Assembly: GCF_040115645.1 (NCBI RefSeq)
Contig: NC_089549.1
Coordinates: 3,658,001 to 3,722,000, forward strand
DNA from: Euwallacea fornicatus
Taxonomy: Eukaryota > Arthropoda > Insecta > Coleoptera > Curculionidae
Direction: 5' to 3'
Length of the DNA stretch: 64,000 nt
In this document: one piece after another, positions 51,662 through 63,002 of the stretch
How positions within the stretch are numbered: position 1 is the stretch's first letter
How the letters are laid out: each line of letters opens with the position of its first letter
Notes under the pieces: model-generated
The model's input: the letters and a program-made list of their open reading frames with translations, nothing else
Databases searched by the model: none
What the model was told of the DNA's origin: nothing
Translations under genes and position numbers: made by a program

Positions 51662-52734
51662 ATAGAGGATGTCCGGAAATAACGTTGAAATATTTTGGGA
51701 GGTAATTCTAGAGATTAAAATACTAAAAAGAAGTTGTTATAAATATATTTGAAAACTTGTTTTTCAAAGAGGCCGGAACCCTTTAAGAAGGAACTCTGAA
51801 GGTGACTTCTCGCAATATATTCAAAATATTTTGCGTTTAAATTATGAAGTTATATACACTGTCATAAAATAGAATTGAAAAAGGTTTTTTAAGTTAATCA
51901 TTGTAGATTTTAGTCAATAGCGTCGCATACAGGTGGTTTTCTACAAAAATGTTACCTTACCTTTTTTGTGTGTGATATTTCTCAATTTTCGAAATCAAAT
52001 TACTGAATGGCCAATATTTTTAAGTAAAAAAAGTTCTCTAATTTCATCTGTTTAGGATAGACCATTTTTCAGAAAAATAAGTATAAACCGAACCACGATT
52101 ACATCGATATCGAAATAAATGAAGAAAGAAATTTCAGCATCCATTGAGATGAACGGATGCCATTTTTAACATTTGTGGCGAATAAGTGATAAATTCTTAA
52201 TAATATTAGTCTTCTTGTTGTTGGCTAAGAAAAAAATATTTCTATTACAAGGATGCCTATTATGTTTATCAGTATGCATTTCAATGTCCATGTAATGATG
52301 CATCAGTTCATAAATACCGATTTTCCTGAAAACGGTCCACCCTAACGAGTTGAAATAAAAGGAATTTTTTATTTAAAAATATTGGCGATTCAATAATTTA
52401 ATTTCGAAAATTAAGAAATGACACAAACAAAAAAGGTAGGACACCATTTACGTAGGAGACCCCCGTATGTGACGCCCCTAACTAAAATCTGCCATTATTA
52501 TTATAAAAAATGTTTTCCCATTCCAACTTATTGTAAAGTTCCAACTTTCATAATTTTAGTCCAAACCTTTTCGAAAATATTGCGAAAAAATATTTTCAGA
52601 CTTCACCCTTTAAGGGGTTCTAGCCCCTTTAAGAAGCAAGTCTTAGGGTATGTTTATAAAAACATTTTTTAAATTATTTTAATCTCTAGAATCACCTCCC
52701 AAAATGTTTCAACGTTACTTTCGGATACACTGTA
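51662..52734. mobile_element. 1.07-kb foldback element
   Basis: Left arm: gtccggaaataacgttgaaa, then ttttgggaggtaattctaga. Right arm: the complement near 52683-52725 (tctagaatcacctcccaaaa, then caacgttactttcgga). Inner blocks also pair, for example ttaccttaccttttttgtgt near 51951 with acaaaaaaggtaggacacca near 52427. Arms are about 400-500 nt and moderately diverged. No transposase is present. Confidence 0.8.
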
Positions 52735-53491
52735 CGTCGTTTAGAGCCGAGAGCATTTCTTGCATTAATCAACTACAAAATAATGTCTCTCTAGAGCTAT
52801 GTTTTAGAGCTGATTTCCTTGAAAACCAAAAAGAGAAAGCAAATGATTGGCGCAAGACTGAAAATTTTTATTTAGTTAATTTATGCTTCAGAACTATGAA
52901 ATTCCTCAGGAGCCTCTTGTCAGAGCCCTCAAATTCGGACTGACTTTAAACAACTCTCAACAAACATAGAAATATATTCACCTGGTTTTAAACGCAATAT
53001 TAATTCCTACTTCCGACAAAAACAACCCTCGTGAATCAAAAATGACTCTTAACACCTGTGTTTTCCCTGAGGGGACACCCCAGCCCTTATTCAAGCTAGA
53101 AACTAGCAGACCTGCTATCTACAGTGAAGTTAAATAGTAATTATAGATAAACGTAGGTACAAATTACGCAATATGTTATGATGTGGTCAGATTTCCTGCT
53201 GGCCCTGTATACGAACCACTCACCCTTCAAATAGATACACTTAGCTGTTAGCGTGTGTGTGTGTGTGGTTAGAGGGAGAGGGTTGTAAAGGGCTTCGCTG
53301 AGTGAGCGAGCGAGATGAGATTTTGAATTGAAAATGTAACATATGAGCATTCGTAGGGGTGTAATTGGCTTTTCCTGATTTAATTATGGGGGTGTGACAT
53401 TTTCGTGATAAACGATTTGAGTGGAAGTTATTCAGCTCAAATTTCAGGATTTTGAAAGAAATTAGTTCTTAAATTATCAGTGATATTTCAG
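52735..53491. other. Upstream of the receptor ATG
   Basis: No gene. A GT microsatellite (about eight GT units) lies at 53252-53267. The stretch ends with the acceptor gatatttcag immediately before the ATG. Confidence 0.5.
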
Positions 53492-56400
53492 ATGGATGAC
53501 TCTTCTAGTCATAGACAGGAAACTTTATGTAAAGTGTGCGGAGATAAAGCCTCAGGAAAGCACTATGGTGTGTCCAGTTGTGATGGCTGTCGCGGATTCT
53601 TTAAACGAAGCATAAGAAGGTATTTAGAGTCATTTAGGTTCGTTGTACAACCATATAATCTACTTTTCTTTATGTTTCAAATTTTCTAGGAACTTGGAAT
53701 ACATTTGCAAGGAAAATGGCAGGTGCATTGTAGACGTGACCAGGAGAAATCAATGCCAGGCCTGCAGGTTTAAGAAATGTCTGCAGGTTAACATGAAGAG
53801 AGATGGTAAGTGATTTTATCCTGAAAAAAAGTTTAATGGCAAAGCAAATTGACGGACCATCTCTAATAATAATCGCTGGGGTGTGGGAATGACAGGGTGA
53901 AGTAAACATCGCTTTTAACCCCACAATACTTCCAGTTGTCGCCTCTTTCGCAGCTCGCAGACCTCTCTAATTTATTTACATAGGTGATAATGACGTGGAG
54001 CACACATTTTGATTTTATGAGAGGATTCAGATCGATAGTGAATTTGCCAACAAAAAGTAGGAAGCTATGCAGTTCAAGTTTTCCAGCTGAGAATATATAG
54101 GGCGTTAAAGAAGAGTATAAAATATTCAAATAGGTAATAGTGTGGACCAAAATAATTTTAAAAATCTTAGTAAACATAGGCCCGCAAACTAACGGTTTCG
54201 CAGATATGGAAAGGTATTGTTTTTTGAATCATTTATTTGCAATTTTTTGTTACTTATTTATTATGCACAAACAAACCAAAGTTACGCTTTTTCTTACCTC
54301 CTATTTTCATTTGGCAAAAACTTGGATTTTCTTCTCATACGTATTTATTATAAACATTAATTATACCCCTTATCATAAAAATTACAACATCTAGACATAA
54401 TGCGTGTATTCGAATGAAATCTTATAAATATATTGACAACACTATACAAAATAAATTATTTAATTTGCGAGTGTACCCAAGACCAAAAAGTCTTTAAAAT
54501 TCGCATAATGTGTATAGCCACCTTGTGAATTTATACCCTCAAAAACTCTTCTGGACATTCTTCGTAACAAACGGTCGATTTCCTTTGCTAGTGGGATTTC
54601 CAGGTAACTTGACTTACATTTCACAATTTTGCCAAAGTACGTCATGGGTTCTCCAGTGTAGTAACTTTTCTTGTTCTCATGTCCCCTACGTGTTCTATGG
54701 GGGAAAAATCGGGAAAGCGTGGAGGCCAAAGAAGTACATCAACATTGCGACGTGATACATGAGCCATAATTATACAAGCAATATGTGGCCATGCATTGTG
54801 ATGCTGGAGAAGCACTTTTCCATTACGTTACATGCATAGTAGAGCAATTAATTCCCGTTTTCTTGCCAATATCCTTTTCACTGATAAGGCCAAGTTTACC
54901 CGGCACGGAGGTATTAATTTTCACAATACGCATGTTCGGGCCGACGACAATCCCGATGGAATCTGGACCTCAGACACGTTTTTCCTTAAAAATTTGGATG
55001 AGTATTGAAGGCGACAGATTGTTATACCAAACCGATTAACACGCATTGCTTATCTAAACTTTCTTCAGAGAAAAATGGATGATCTTTGGAGGACGCCATT
55101 CTTTTAGACTAAAGGCAACAAAAGTGGTTCCAACATGATGAAGCTCCAGTCCATTTTGCGATCATCGTTAGAGAGCATTTACACCAAACATTTTCACGTA
55201 GATCGGTAAGAGGGAACGGGCCTTTATTATGGCCTGCAAGATCGCCGGATTTTAACCTTGTTAATTTCTGTGTTCGAGGATATTTTAAAACATTAGTCTA
55301 TGGTACTCTTGCAAATAGCCTCGAGGAATTACAGCTACGAATTAATAAAAATACCAACAAATCCCAACCAATGCGGCAACTTTAGAAAGAGTTCGCGAAT
55401 ATCCTTTAGACAAAGATGCAGCGCTTGCTTGGAAATGGAAGGAGGGCGCTTTGAACATCTTATGTAACTTTATTTATTGCTCTTGCTAGAAATTTATTTT
55501 GTTTATTTGTACGTAACAAGTTATAAATTATCTCAAATACATGTTTCAAAAAAGAATATCCTTCCATGTGTACAAAACCGTTACTTTGTGGACCCATGGT
55601 TACTAAGACTTCTTTGTTTATTTTGGTCCATACCATTACCTCTGTAAATATTTTACTTTTATTTTTCGTTTTTAACACTGCAGATAACACTAGAGAAGAT
55701 ATATAACTTCTAGAAAAGGGTAATACTTGATGAGCTTGACTGAAGCATGCATTTCCTGTCCAAACAAACCACATTTGTAGTACCAAAAGGTCAAAGTAGG
55801 GGAAGCCTTACTACATTATAACTTTCATAGAAACGTTCATAGAAATGATCTTCTAGCCGATGTTGCCAGTACTTCGATCCATTCGTCCAAGGATGATGTT
55901 GTCCCAGTGAGACCCAAAAAATAGCTTTGCAACTCCATCTAAATTCACACTAGCAAATAGCAAATGCGTACAGGGTGTATCGTATTACCATGAAGACATT
56001 TCAGAACGTGCTATAACTCTGTACAATTATAAGAAATCTTAATGGACTCATGATCAGAAATGCACCATTTTCGATACACAAAGTTTTTCTAAAAAAAAAA
56101 CTTCTTGGCGAATGTTTTTTTGACTAATCTATACTCACTAAATTTTTCCCCGAATCTTAGAAAAAGTAAAAACACCCGCCCTTTCATTAAATACTACCTA
56201 ATCACGTACTTTTATCAATTGCGCATTGCTGGCAAAGTCTTGTCGAGATAGGCTTGGGAACAGGCACCTGTTCCAGGAAACCAGACACCCTTTCAGGGCA
56301 CTGCACGGCGGCCATGATGCCGTGTCGCAGGGCCGCCCTTAATGATGATTACACAAGCCGGGGCATAAATATTTTAGCAAGTCAACTCTTATCCGCCCTC

Positions 56401-59400
56401 AGCTCCAGTGGTTGGAAATTCTTTTGTTTGATAATGGGGCGATTAAATAAATATTTGCGGTTGTTATTCTTCCCTCAGGTCATCAATCGTAGATCTATAA
56501 ATACTTCTGAAGTTCACATGGTACCTTAAGAAGTTTCTTCTCAATTTGTTTTAGCTGTACAACATGAGAGAGCTCCCAGAACAACCCACCCAACGATCCA
56601 TCACTATCCAGTGGGGCTAACTCCGAGATTTCGATCTCTCCAGCCATTATCCATGTTTTCCAGCCTTCCTTTACACTTTCCCACCCCCTCTATTCTGGAG
56701 CAACCCCTTTCTTCACCATTAATCAGCAGCCAGGCAAACTTCATGCATCAAGGGCTTATGTATCCCAGCATGTTCGGTGGGCAATTCCCTAAACCTAGTA
56801 CGTTGTTGTATCCAGTTTTGGGTAAGATTATTGTTTAACTGTCAGGTAATCATTAGTCAGGCAACTTTCACTGGGGAATAAGTAAAAATTAAGGAGCCAG
56901 TTATTGAATTAGTAGTAGCTTTGCAACGTCCTTTAACAGAGCACCGGCATAGTTGCACCTCCCTTCCCAAATAGAAATTTGGTAAAATTGAGAGAATCTT
57001 AGTAATTTGGTCCTAAATACTGACGCTTTGAGCATGCGTTTCAAGGAGAACATTTTTAGAACATGTGTGACTACATCTATTTTTATCAGTTTTGGGGATA
57101 CAGAGGCCTAAAGAGAAGCGGCCACTAGAATTTATTGAAAAAAATTCACATTTTCTGAGCTATTCTTCATATATTGAATTTTTTGTATACAACACCTGAT
57201 ATATTTTTGGGTAGTTCGAAGCTGAATTTGAAGGATAACGCAGTTTTCAAAATTTACAATCCAAAAAACGAAATTTTAATTGAGTATATTTTACTATGGC
57301 ATTTTAAATTCGACCCTCGCCACTAGGATCTCAGAAACTAGAAGAAATACTAAGACGTTTAACTGGGACAAAATTGCATAATTTAATGCTTAACTAAAGG
57401 CCGTTTTTCAAATTTGGAAAAAAAATTCAAAATTTAATATTTCGATTTTATTTTTTTAGCGTTATTTGACAAGGGAGCTCAAAACCACACGCACATTTTC
57501 ATTGCTACTTTTTCTTATCTACACGATGACGTTTTCAGATTTATGACTTGATTATTTTTTTATTGAAAAATCGAATGTGGGGCTCATAAGAAAAATAAGG
57601 TTGATGATGGTAATAGGGAGACGAAACGCCCGATGGAAAATCTGAAAACGTCATCGTGTAGCGGAGAAAAAGTGGCAATTAAAATGTGTTTGGTTTTGTG
57701 GTTTTGGTGTTCCTTGTGGTATTGGGATTTCTTGTCAAATAACGCTACAAGAAATAAAAAGGAAATCTTTAATTTTCAGTTTTTTTTCGGACATCTTCAG
57801 AAGTACTCGGAAAACTCCAATTTTGAAAACGGTATTTGGTTAAGCGCTAATTTACAGAATTTTACCCCCATTTAAACTTCTTGGTATCTCCTTTAGTTTC
57901 TGAGATTCCAGTGGTAAGAGTGGAATTTGAAATGGCCTATACATAGGGTGTACCATATCATCATGAAGATATTTCAGGAGGCAGTAGACCTCTGCAAAGT
58001 AACTAAAAAGATGCTAATACATCATTAGTCAAAAACGCACCATTTTTGATATGCTGGATGGCAAAAATTTCACATTTTCTTCTCATGCGCTTTCTCACGT
58101 ATACCTTAAGGTGAATTTTAGGAAAATTCGTACTTCTATTTTATTTATAACCCTGAACAACAAAATGTCAAAATCGTTGATAAATATCTACAGGACATTG
58201 TGTTATTATGGGGCCATGTACAATTTTTTGTTTTGTATATATTTTTTGAACACCATGTATGAACTATGATAACAAATTAAAATTTGTTCATTTCTTTTTC
58301 ATTCTGTATATCGAAGATGGTACGATTTTGACCATGGATTTATTAGTATTTTTTTTATTATTGTGCGGGGTATTATTAATCTATGAAATATTTCCATGAT
58401 ATATCTCTGTATATTTATCTCTAGCAGTTTCGGAGATTTAGAGCAATAATAGTAGTACATCGATTTCAATGGAACATCCAGATGTGCCCCATCCAGGTGA
58501 ACATTCCAGTTTAAGTTCTCAGTACTTTGATTTATTAGACTAGCCTGGGTAGTTTTACGGAAATACCCTTTTAGGTAATTCGGTGGTGTATAGAGACAAA
58601 AGAGAGCATCTGAAAACAGATTTACCGAGGGATGCGTTGAAAGATGATGAAGTAACTAGTTCTGAGGAAATCAATCAAGATAAAAGCAATCTTAGGGACG
58701 GTAATATTGCCTCACCACCAGAAAACAAAGAAAAAAATATACTGTTTTTAGAGGTACCGCAACCTAACCAGAACTTACGGCTAGAACTACCCCTAATAAG
58801 CTCGGAATCAAAACCTTCCAATTTGGTACCAGTGGACGTGCCCTGCATGTCTGTTTTCGCAGAAAATACTTACGAATCTGCAGCTAAATTACTGTTCTTG
58901 GCCATAAAGTGGGCCAAGACAATACCGTCCTTTCTTCGACTTTCCCTGAGAGATCAGTCGATTTTGTTGGAAGAAAGCTGGAGAGAACTGTTCATTTTAA
59001 CTGCAGCCCAATGGGTTCTTCCAATAGATGAAGGTACAGTCCCTGATTTTATTGAAAGATTTAGAATAATGTTTGGAATTTCAGTAATTCTTGTAAATAA
59101 CGCCATTGCACCCAGTTCTAGACACGCATTTCTAGAGGAAGATGCAAGAAAGCTGCGGGAGATAATCTCAAGGCTAAACATGCTCAAAGTGGACCACACC
59201 GAGCATGCTTGCCTGAAAGCACTGGTTTTATTTAAAGCTGGTTAATACCGACGTGCTGCTGAAAATCATTAAAATTTATATAGAGAAATATTTTAGAATG
59301 TAGAGGCCTATGCGAGCCGACTCATGTGGAACTTTTACAAGACCAAACACACGTGATGCTTCATGAATATTGTTCACAACGGCAGAACCACCATAAGGCG

Positions 59401-59544
59401 AGATTCGGGAAGCTTCTTCTGACTTTGCCTGCAATACAGAGCATATCCAGACAAAGCCTGGAAGAGCTGCTTTTTAAACAAACAGTGGGAGATGTTGCAA
59501 TTGACAAGCTGCTGGGGGATTTGGCCAAGTCCACGTATGGTTAA
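53492..59544 (+). CDS. NR2E-family orphan nuclear receptor (Hr83/PNR-like)
   Basis: Nuclear transcription factor. Exons 53492-53619, 53690-53805, 56555-56821, 58575-59240 and 59297-59544 join in frame to 474 aa. The DNA-binding domain starts near residue 13 (CKVCGDKASGKHYG), with P-box region CDGCRGFFKRS; the second finger has CKENGRCIVDVTRRNQCQAC, followed by the T/A-box MKRDAVQHERAPR typical of NR2E. A Pro/Ser-rich hinge follows. The ligand-binding domain includes LRDQSILLEESWRELFIL (helices 3-5) and ends in an AF-2-like helix, VAIDKLLGDL. The P-box Arg separates it from what I know of tailless, dissatisfaction and Hr51, leaving the Hr83 (NR2E5) or PNR-like NR2E6 branches; I cannot choose between these. 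Introns 2 and 3 carry transposon relics and a foldback element. Confidence 0.9.
54130..55650. mobile_element. Composite mariner-like insertion in receptor intron 2
   Basis: Ends are imperfect inverted repeats of about 150 nt: gtgtggaccaaaataatttt at 54139 matches the complement of the segment ending near 55640 (atggaccaaaataaacaaag). Inside, two transposase remnants lie in opposite orientations. On the minus strand, at about 54460-54850, frames give a HNAWPHIA block and FSPIEHVGD (Tc1 DDE ends). On the plus strand, at about 55070-55470, frames give WFQHDEAPVHFA, LLWPARSPDF and LVYGTLANSLEELQLRI (a mariner-like family). The mix suggests nested insertion. Confidence 0.65.
55965..56100. repeat. 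Dispersed repeat, copy 1
   Basis: Starts acagggtgtatcgtattacc, then atgaagacatttcag, and a stretch containing gcaccatttt. A related copy lies at 57947-58075 (agggtgtaccatatcatc, then atgaagatatttcag, and gcaccatttt). Both are in receptor introns in the same orientation. Confidence 0.6.
57294..57941. mobile_element. Foldback element in receptor intron 3
   Basis: Outer arms: tatggcattttaaattcgac at 57294 pairs with the complement of gtggaatttgaaatggccta near 57930. Inner arms: acacgatgacgttttcagat near 57521 pairs with atctgaaaacgtcatcgtgt near 57640, and the words gcgttatttgacaa and ttgtcaaataacgc also match. The centre is near 57590. A ggatctcag-type motif is shared with the foldback inside period (17272), suggesting one family. 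Confidence 0.78.
57947..58075. repeat. Dispersed repeat, copy 2
   Basis: Second copy of the repeat described at 55965. It immediately abuts the right end of the foldback at 57941, so it may be the outer part of the same insertion. Confidence 0.55.
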
Positions 59545-60983
59545 GGGGAGGATCTGTTGCTTTAATGCTGTTCATCTGCTTTTGGTGTAGTGTTGCTAGT
59601 CATTATTTCTACAGGGTGAAACAACAAAATGGAATAAATTCAATATCTGCATTTTTCCACATATCTGAAAGAATACCGGAATACGTCAATTTCAGATTCT
59701 GTAATTACATCCCGCAAGGTAAACATTTCATCTCTAAATTCAACCCTCTTTGCATAACAATTTCAACTCTCAAATGTTCAAATTAGAAGTATGAGTTTAT
59801 GATGTCTCACTTAAAAGGTCTTTTCATTCTCTATTCAAAATAGCTATATTTTTAAATTTTATTTGAAAGAACAATAGAAAAAAATAAATTTATGTAACTG
59901 ACGAAAACTCTACAATAAATTAAACAGTTATTAACTAACATTACTTCGTTATTAATAATGTAAGAAAAAAATAAAGCAAACCAATCTAGATGTGTTTGGA
60001 CTCAACTTTTCCAAATTAGTGGATAGGGAAGCGAAGATCGCTAAAATGATCAGCACAGTCATCTGATCTTACTCCGTTAAAGTTCTTATATATATATGAA
60101 GACTTAAAAACGCTTGCGATTAGATTGGTTACCCCTCAGTGTTGATTAATGTTAGAAGACATTTTTACTTATGAATAAGCTGGTGTCAAAAGGTTCGAGG
60201 CATGCATTTAGCACATCTCATAGTCATCGAGATTAATTTGTTTTGTTACTTTATTACATTGTCAATAACGAAATGATATTAATCATTAAGTTCTTAGTAT
60301 GTTCTATAAAATATCGTCAATTTCATTAGTGTATTTTTTTCTATAAATTTTTGCAAAACAGATTACAATCATAGCAGTTTTGGTTAGAGAATGAAAACAT
60401 CTTTCAAATTAGGTATCACAAACCCATACTTTCAATTTAAAAATTTGGGGGTTGTAAGCCTCACGCAAAGGGGGCTAAATTTAGGGGAAAAGTTTTTACG
60501 TGCAGGATGTGTTTTCAGAATCTAGAATTGACGTGTTTCGGTATTTTTTCCATATATGTCGAAATATGCAAATATTCAATTTATTCCATTGGGCCGTTCC
60601 ACCCTATATCTTTTAATAAATGTTATAAAGTTATTGAATGTACACCTGAGTTTTTATGTAGAGTTGAGGGATTCTTTGTTTCGAGCGCTACAAACGGGAA
60701 CAACGCGGAAATGACGTAAAAACTTGCTCCAATAGAAGAAATTTTCTGGGAAGTTTGATCGTGTTTTAGATTCGAACAACTCTGTTACTTTGATCCTCAG
60801 AACGTAAAGTGAAATAGCTCTGAAAGTGTTCTGGAAGAAGTTTCTGGGAATGAGCCGTGCAGATAGTACCAGGTAAGGAGAGGTGGCAAAAATTTGCCGT
60901 ACCTGAATTTCTCACTAACAAAAAAATAAAGGCAAAAATCTGACATAACACTGCCACAATCTTTCTGACCATGAATTATTATA
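59545..60983. other. Gap after the nuclear receptor gene
   Basis: 3' flank with polyadenylation candidates near 59881 and 59969 (AATAAA-like). An acagggtgaaac end motif occurs at 59612. No gene seen. Confidence 0.4.
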
Positions 60984-61388
60984 TAGGGTATTTCATAAAC
61001 ATACCGACACTTTTAGGGGTTGTAGAGCTCATAAAAATAAATATTTAGATCAAATAAATGTTGGGTCCGAAATCGCTTCGTTTTCAATATACAGAGTGTT
61101 TAATTTTTTATTTTTTTAAATATTTTTTAAATAATAAATTTTCTGTATAAATAAAATATTCTGCTAACACTAAAACATGCACATCTGTTCCGCCACAGCG
61201 TCTCCCTGATTTCGTGTCCTTATCCCAAATCGTTGTTGAATTATAAAAAAAAATTAAATTGAAACTAAACACTCTTTATCTCAAAAATTAAGTAATTTCG
61301 GACCTAACTTTATTGGATTTAAATATTTGTTTTTATAAGCTCTACATCCTCTGAATACTTGTCGGCATGTTTATGAAACACCCTATTC
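60984..61388. mobile_element. Short foldback element
   Basis: About 400 nt. Left arm: tagggtatttcataaacata, then gttgtagagctcataaaaat. Right arm: the complement near 61335-61385 (ataagctctacatcctctga, then gtttatgaaacaccctatt). The inner word cagagtgtttaa pairs with aaacactcttt. No coding capacity. Confidence 0.8.
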
Positions 61389-61718
61389 TTGTGTATAAAA
61401 ATACAGGGTGGAAGAGTGTCATAAGGCTTAAAATTATCTTTCTCATAAAAAAATTTGATGAATTATCCGTAATACAGTACAATTAAATCTCTACCAGGAA
61501 ATTCCATCTTATTAATGATTCATTATGCATATTAACCTATCTCATCATCATGTCAGTACTACCCACCAAATACATGTAATTTCAATTGCACTTACAAATA
61601 ACTGACCCGCTAATACTAATTAATTTAAAAGGATAAGGGGCTATAAAGACAAGATTTATTACAACCAAAACTTTAGTTTATCGAAGTTAACACTGATTTC
61701 AAGACCTAAGAGGTAAAA
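61389..61718. other. Upstream flank of the odorant-binding protein gene
   Basis: AT-rich promoter region. An acagggtggaag end motif at 61402 lies just beyond the foldback. The sequence ggctataaagac at 61640 is a TATA-like candidate about 80 nt before the ATG. Confidence 0.4.
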
Positions 61719-63002
61719 ATGTCTAAGTTTTCCATATTCTTGATGCTGGCTTTAAGTGCTATGGGCAGCTATACGCGAAACGTGAGTATATGATTTAAAT
61801 GATGGTTGGTAAAATCCCAATATAATACCCGTTTAGATGGCATTACCACCAGAACTACAAGACTACGTAAGCGACCTTCATAACCTGTGTCTGGACAGGA
61901 CTGGACTGGAAGAAAGTAAGTTGCCTTTTGATCTTCTCTGACAACCTCTTTGTTGGTTATTACCTTGAACTTCTATGCAGGTGATCATGCCAACTATGAT
62001 ATGAAAAGTAAGGATGAGAAAATGATGGTAAGAAGTGCACATTTAACTGCCAAAATTAGTCTAAGTTTTATCCTATCTTTAGTGCTATATGAAATGTTTG
62101 ATGCTCGAATCTAAATGGGTGAGTCCTACGCGACAACCTCCATGACTTCAGTTTAGGCAATTTAAATGCTGTTGCAGATGAAGCCTGATGGTACCATAGA
62201 CTACGATTTTATCGACTCAGAAGCTCATCCTGATGTTAGGGAAATTTTAATGGCAGCAGTCAATGAGTGCAGGATCATTGATGGTATGAAAATAATAGTG
62301 GTGCGCCACAATGACTTAGTATATAGTGTGTCTCAAAAAGGTCTGAACAAAATTCTACCATAGATTTTTGAGGCAAAAAGTTAACAGACTCGTACTAAGA
62401 TACTTTTTTTTTCATAAAACTTGTAGGAAAATACAAATTTATTCATGAATAAATTTTATACAGGGTGATAAAAGAGTTGTGTCGCCTTATAGAGAGTTCA
62501 CTTAGCACTGATAGTGCTCTCGAGAATGTGCCTCGAAAGTGTAAACGAACTCCGATTTCTCGCCCCTAAAAACTCCAGCGATGCGACATATTGTTCAGAT
62601 TACAAGCAAAGTAATTGATTTTTTTCCTTTTTTAAATTTTGTCTTTGACGTCCTGTAATTTGAAAACTGTCCAATTTTGGATTAAGGCAAATTATTAAAT
62701 CGTTATGTTTTCTTCTTCAAAATCTGTGGTAGAATTTTATATAGACTTTTAAAAGACACCCAGTAGAATAAAAAAAATGTCAAAGTGGCTTTTAAGCTCC
62801 AACAGCTTCATTATCTGCTCAAGTGATCATGACTTGACGGTTGATGTTAACAAAATGTGTGTTTTAGCTGGAGCGGATCTCTGCGAAAAATCTTACAACT
62901 TCAACAAATGTCTCCTCAAGGCAGATCCTGAGGTACGTCTAAGAAAAATGGTTAATCTGTAGCTCATAATGTGAACATTTTTAGAATTGGTTCTTGGTTT
63001 AG
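61719..63002 (+). CDS. Odorant-binding protein, classic six-cysteine (Obp83a-like)
   Basis: Secreted carrier of small hydrophobic ligands in sensillum lymph. Exons 61719-61781, 61837-61915, 61981-62027, 62083-62118, 62178-62283, 62868-62932 and 62985-63002 join in frame to 137 aa. A signal peptide (about 1-19) is followed by a mature chain with the six-cysteine pattern: HNLC, CYMKC, NEC, DLCEKSYNFNKC. The C3 spacing (CYMKC) and the ending DPENWFLV are typical of the PBP/GOBP family and closest to Obp83a/b proteins, whose chain also ends in FLV. The last exon has only 18 nt (NWFLV and stop). Exons are separated by short introns of 53-60 nt, except the sixth, of 584 nt, which holds an acagggtgataaaag repeat at 62459. 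A specific orthologue cannot be named. Confidence 0.92.
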
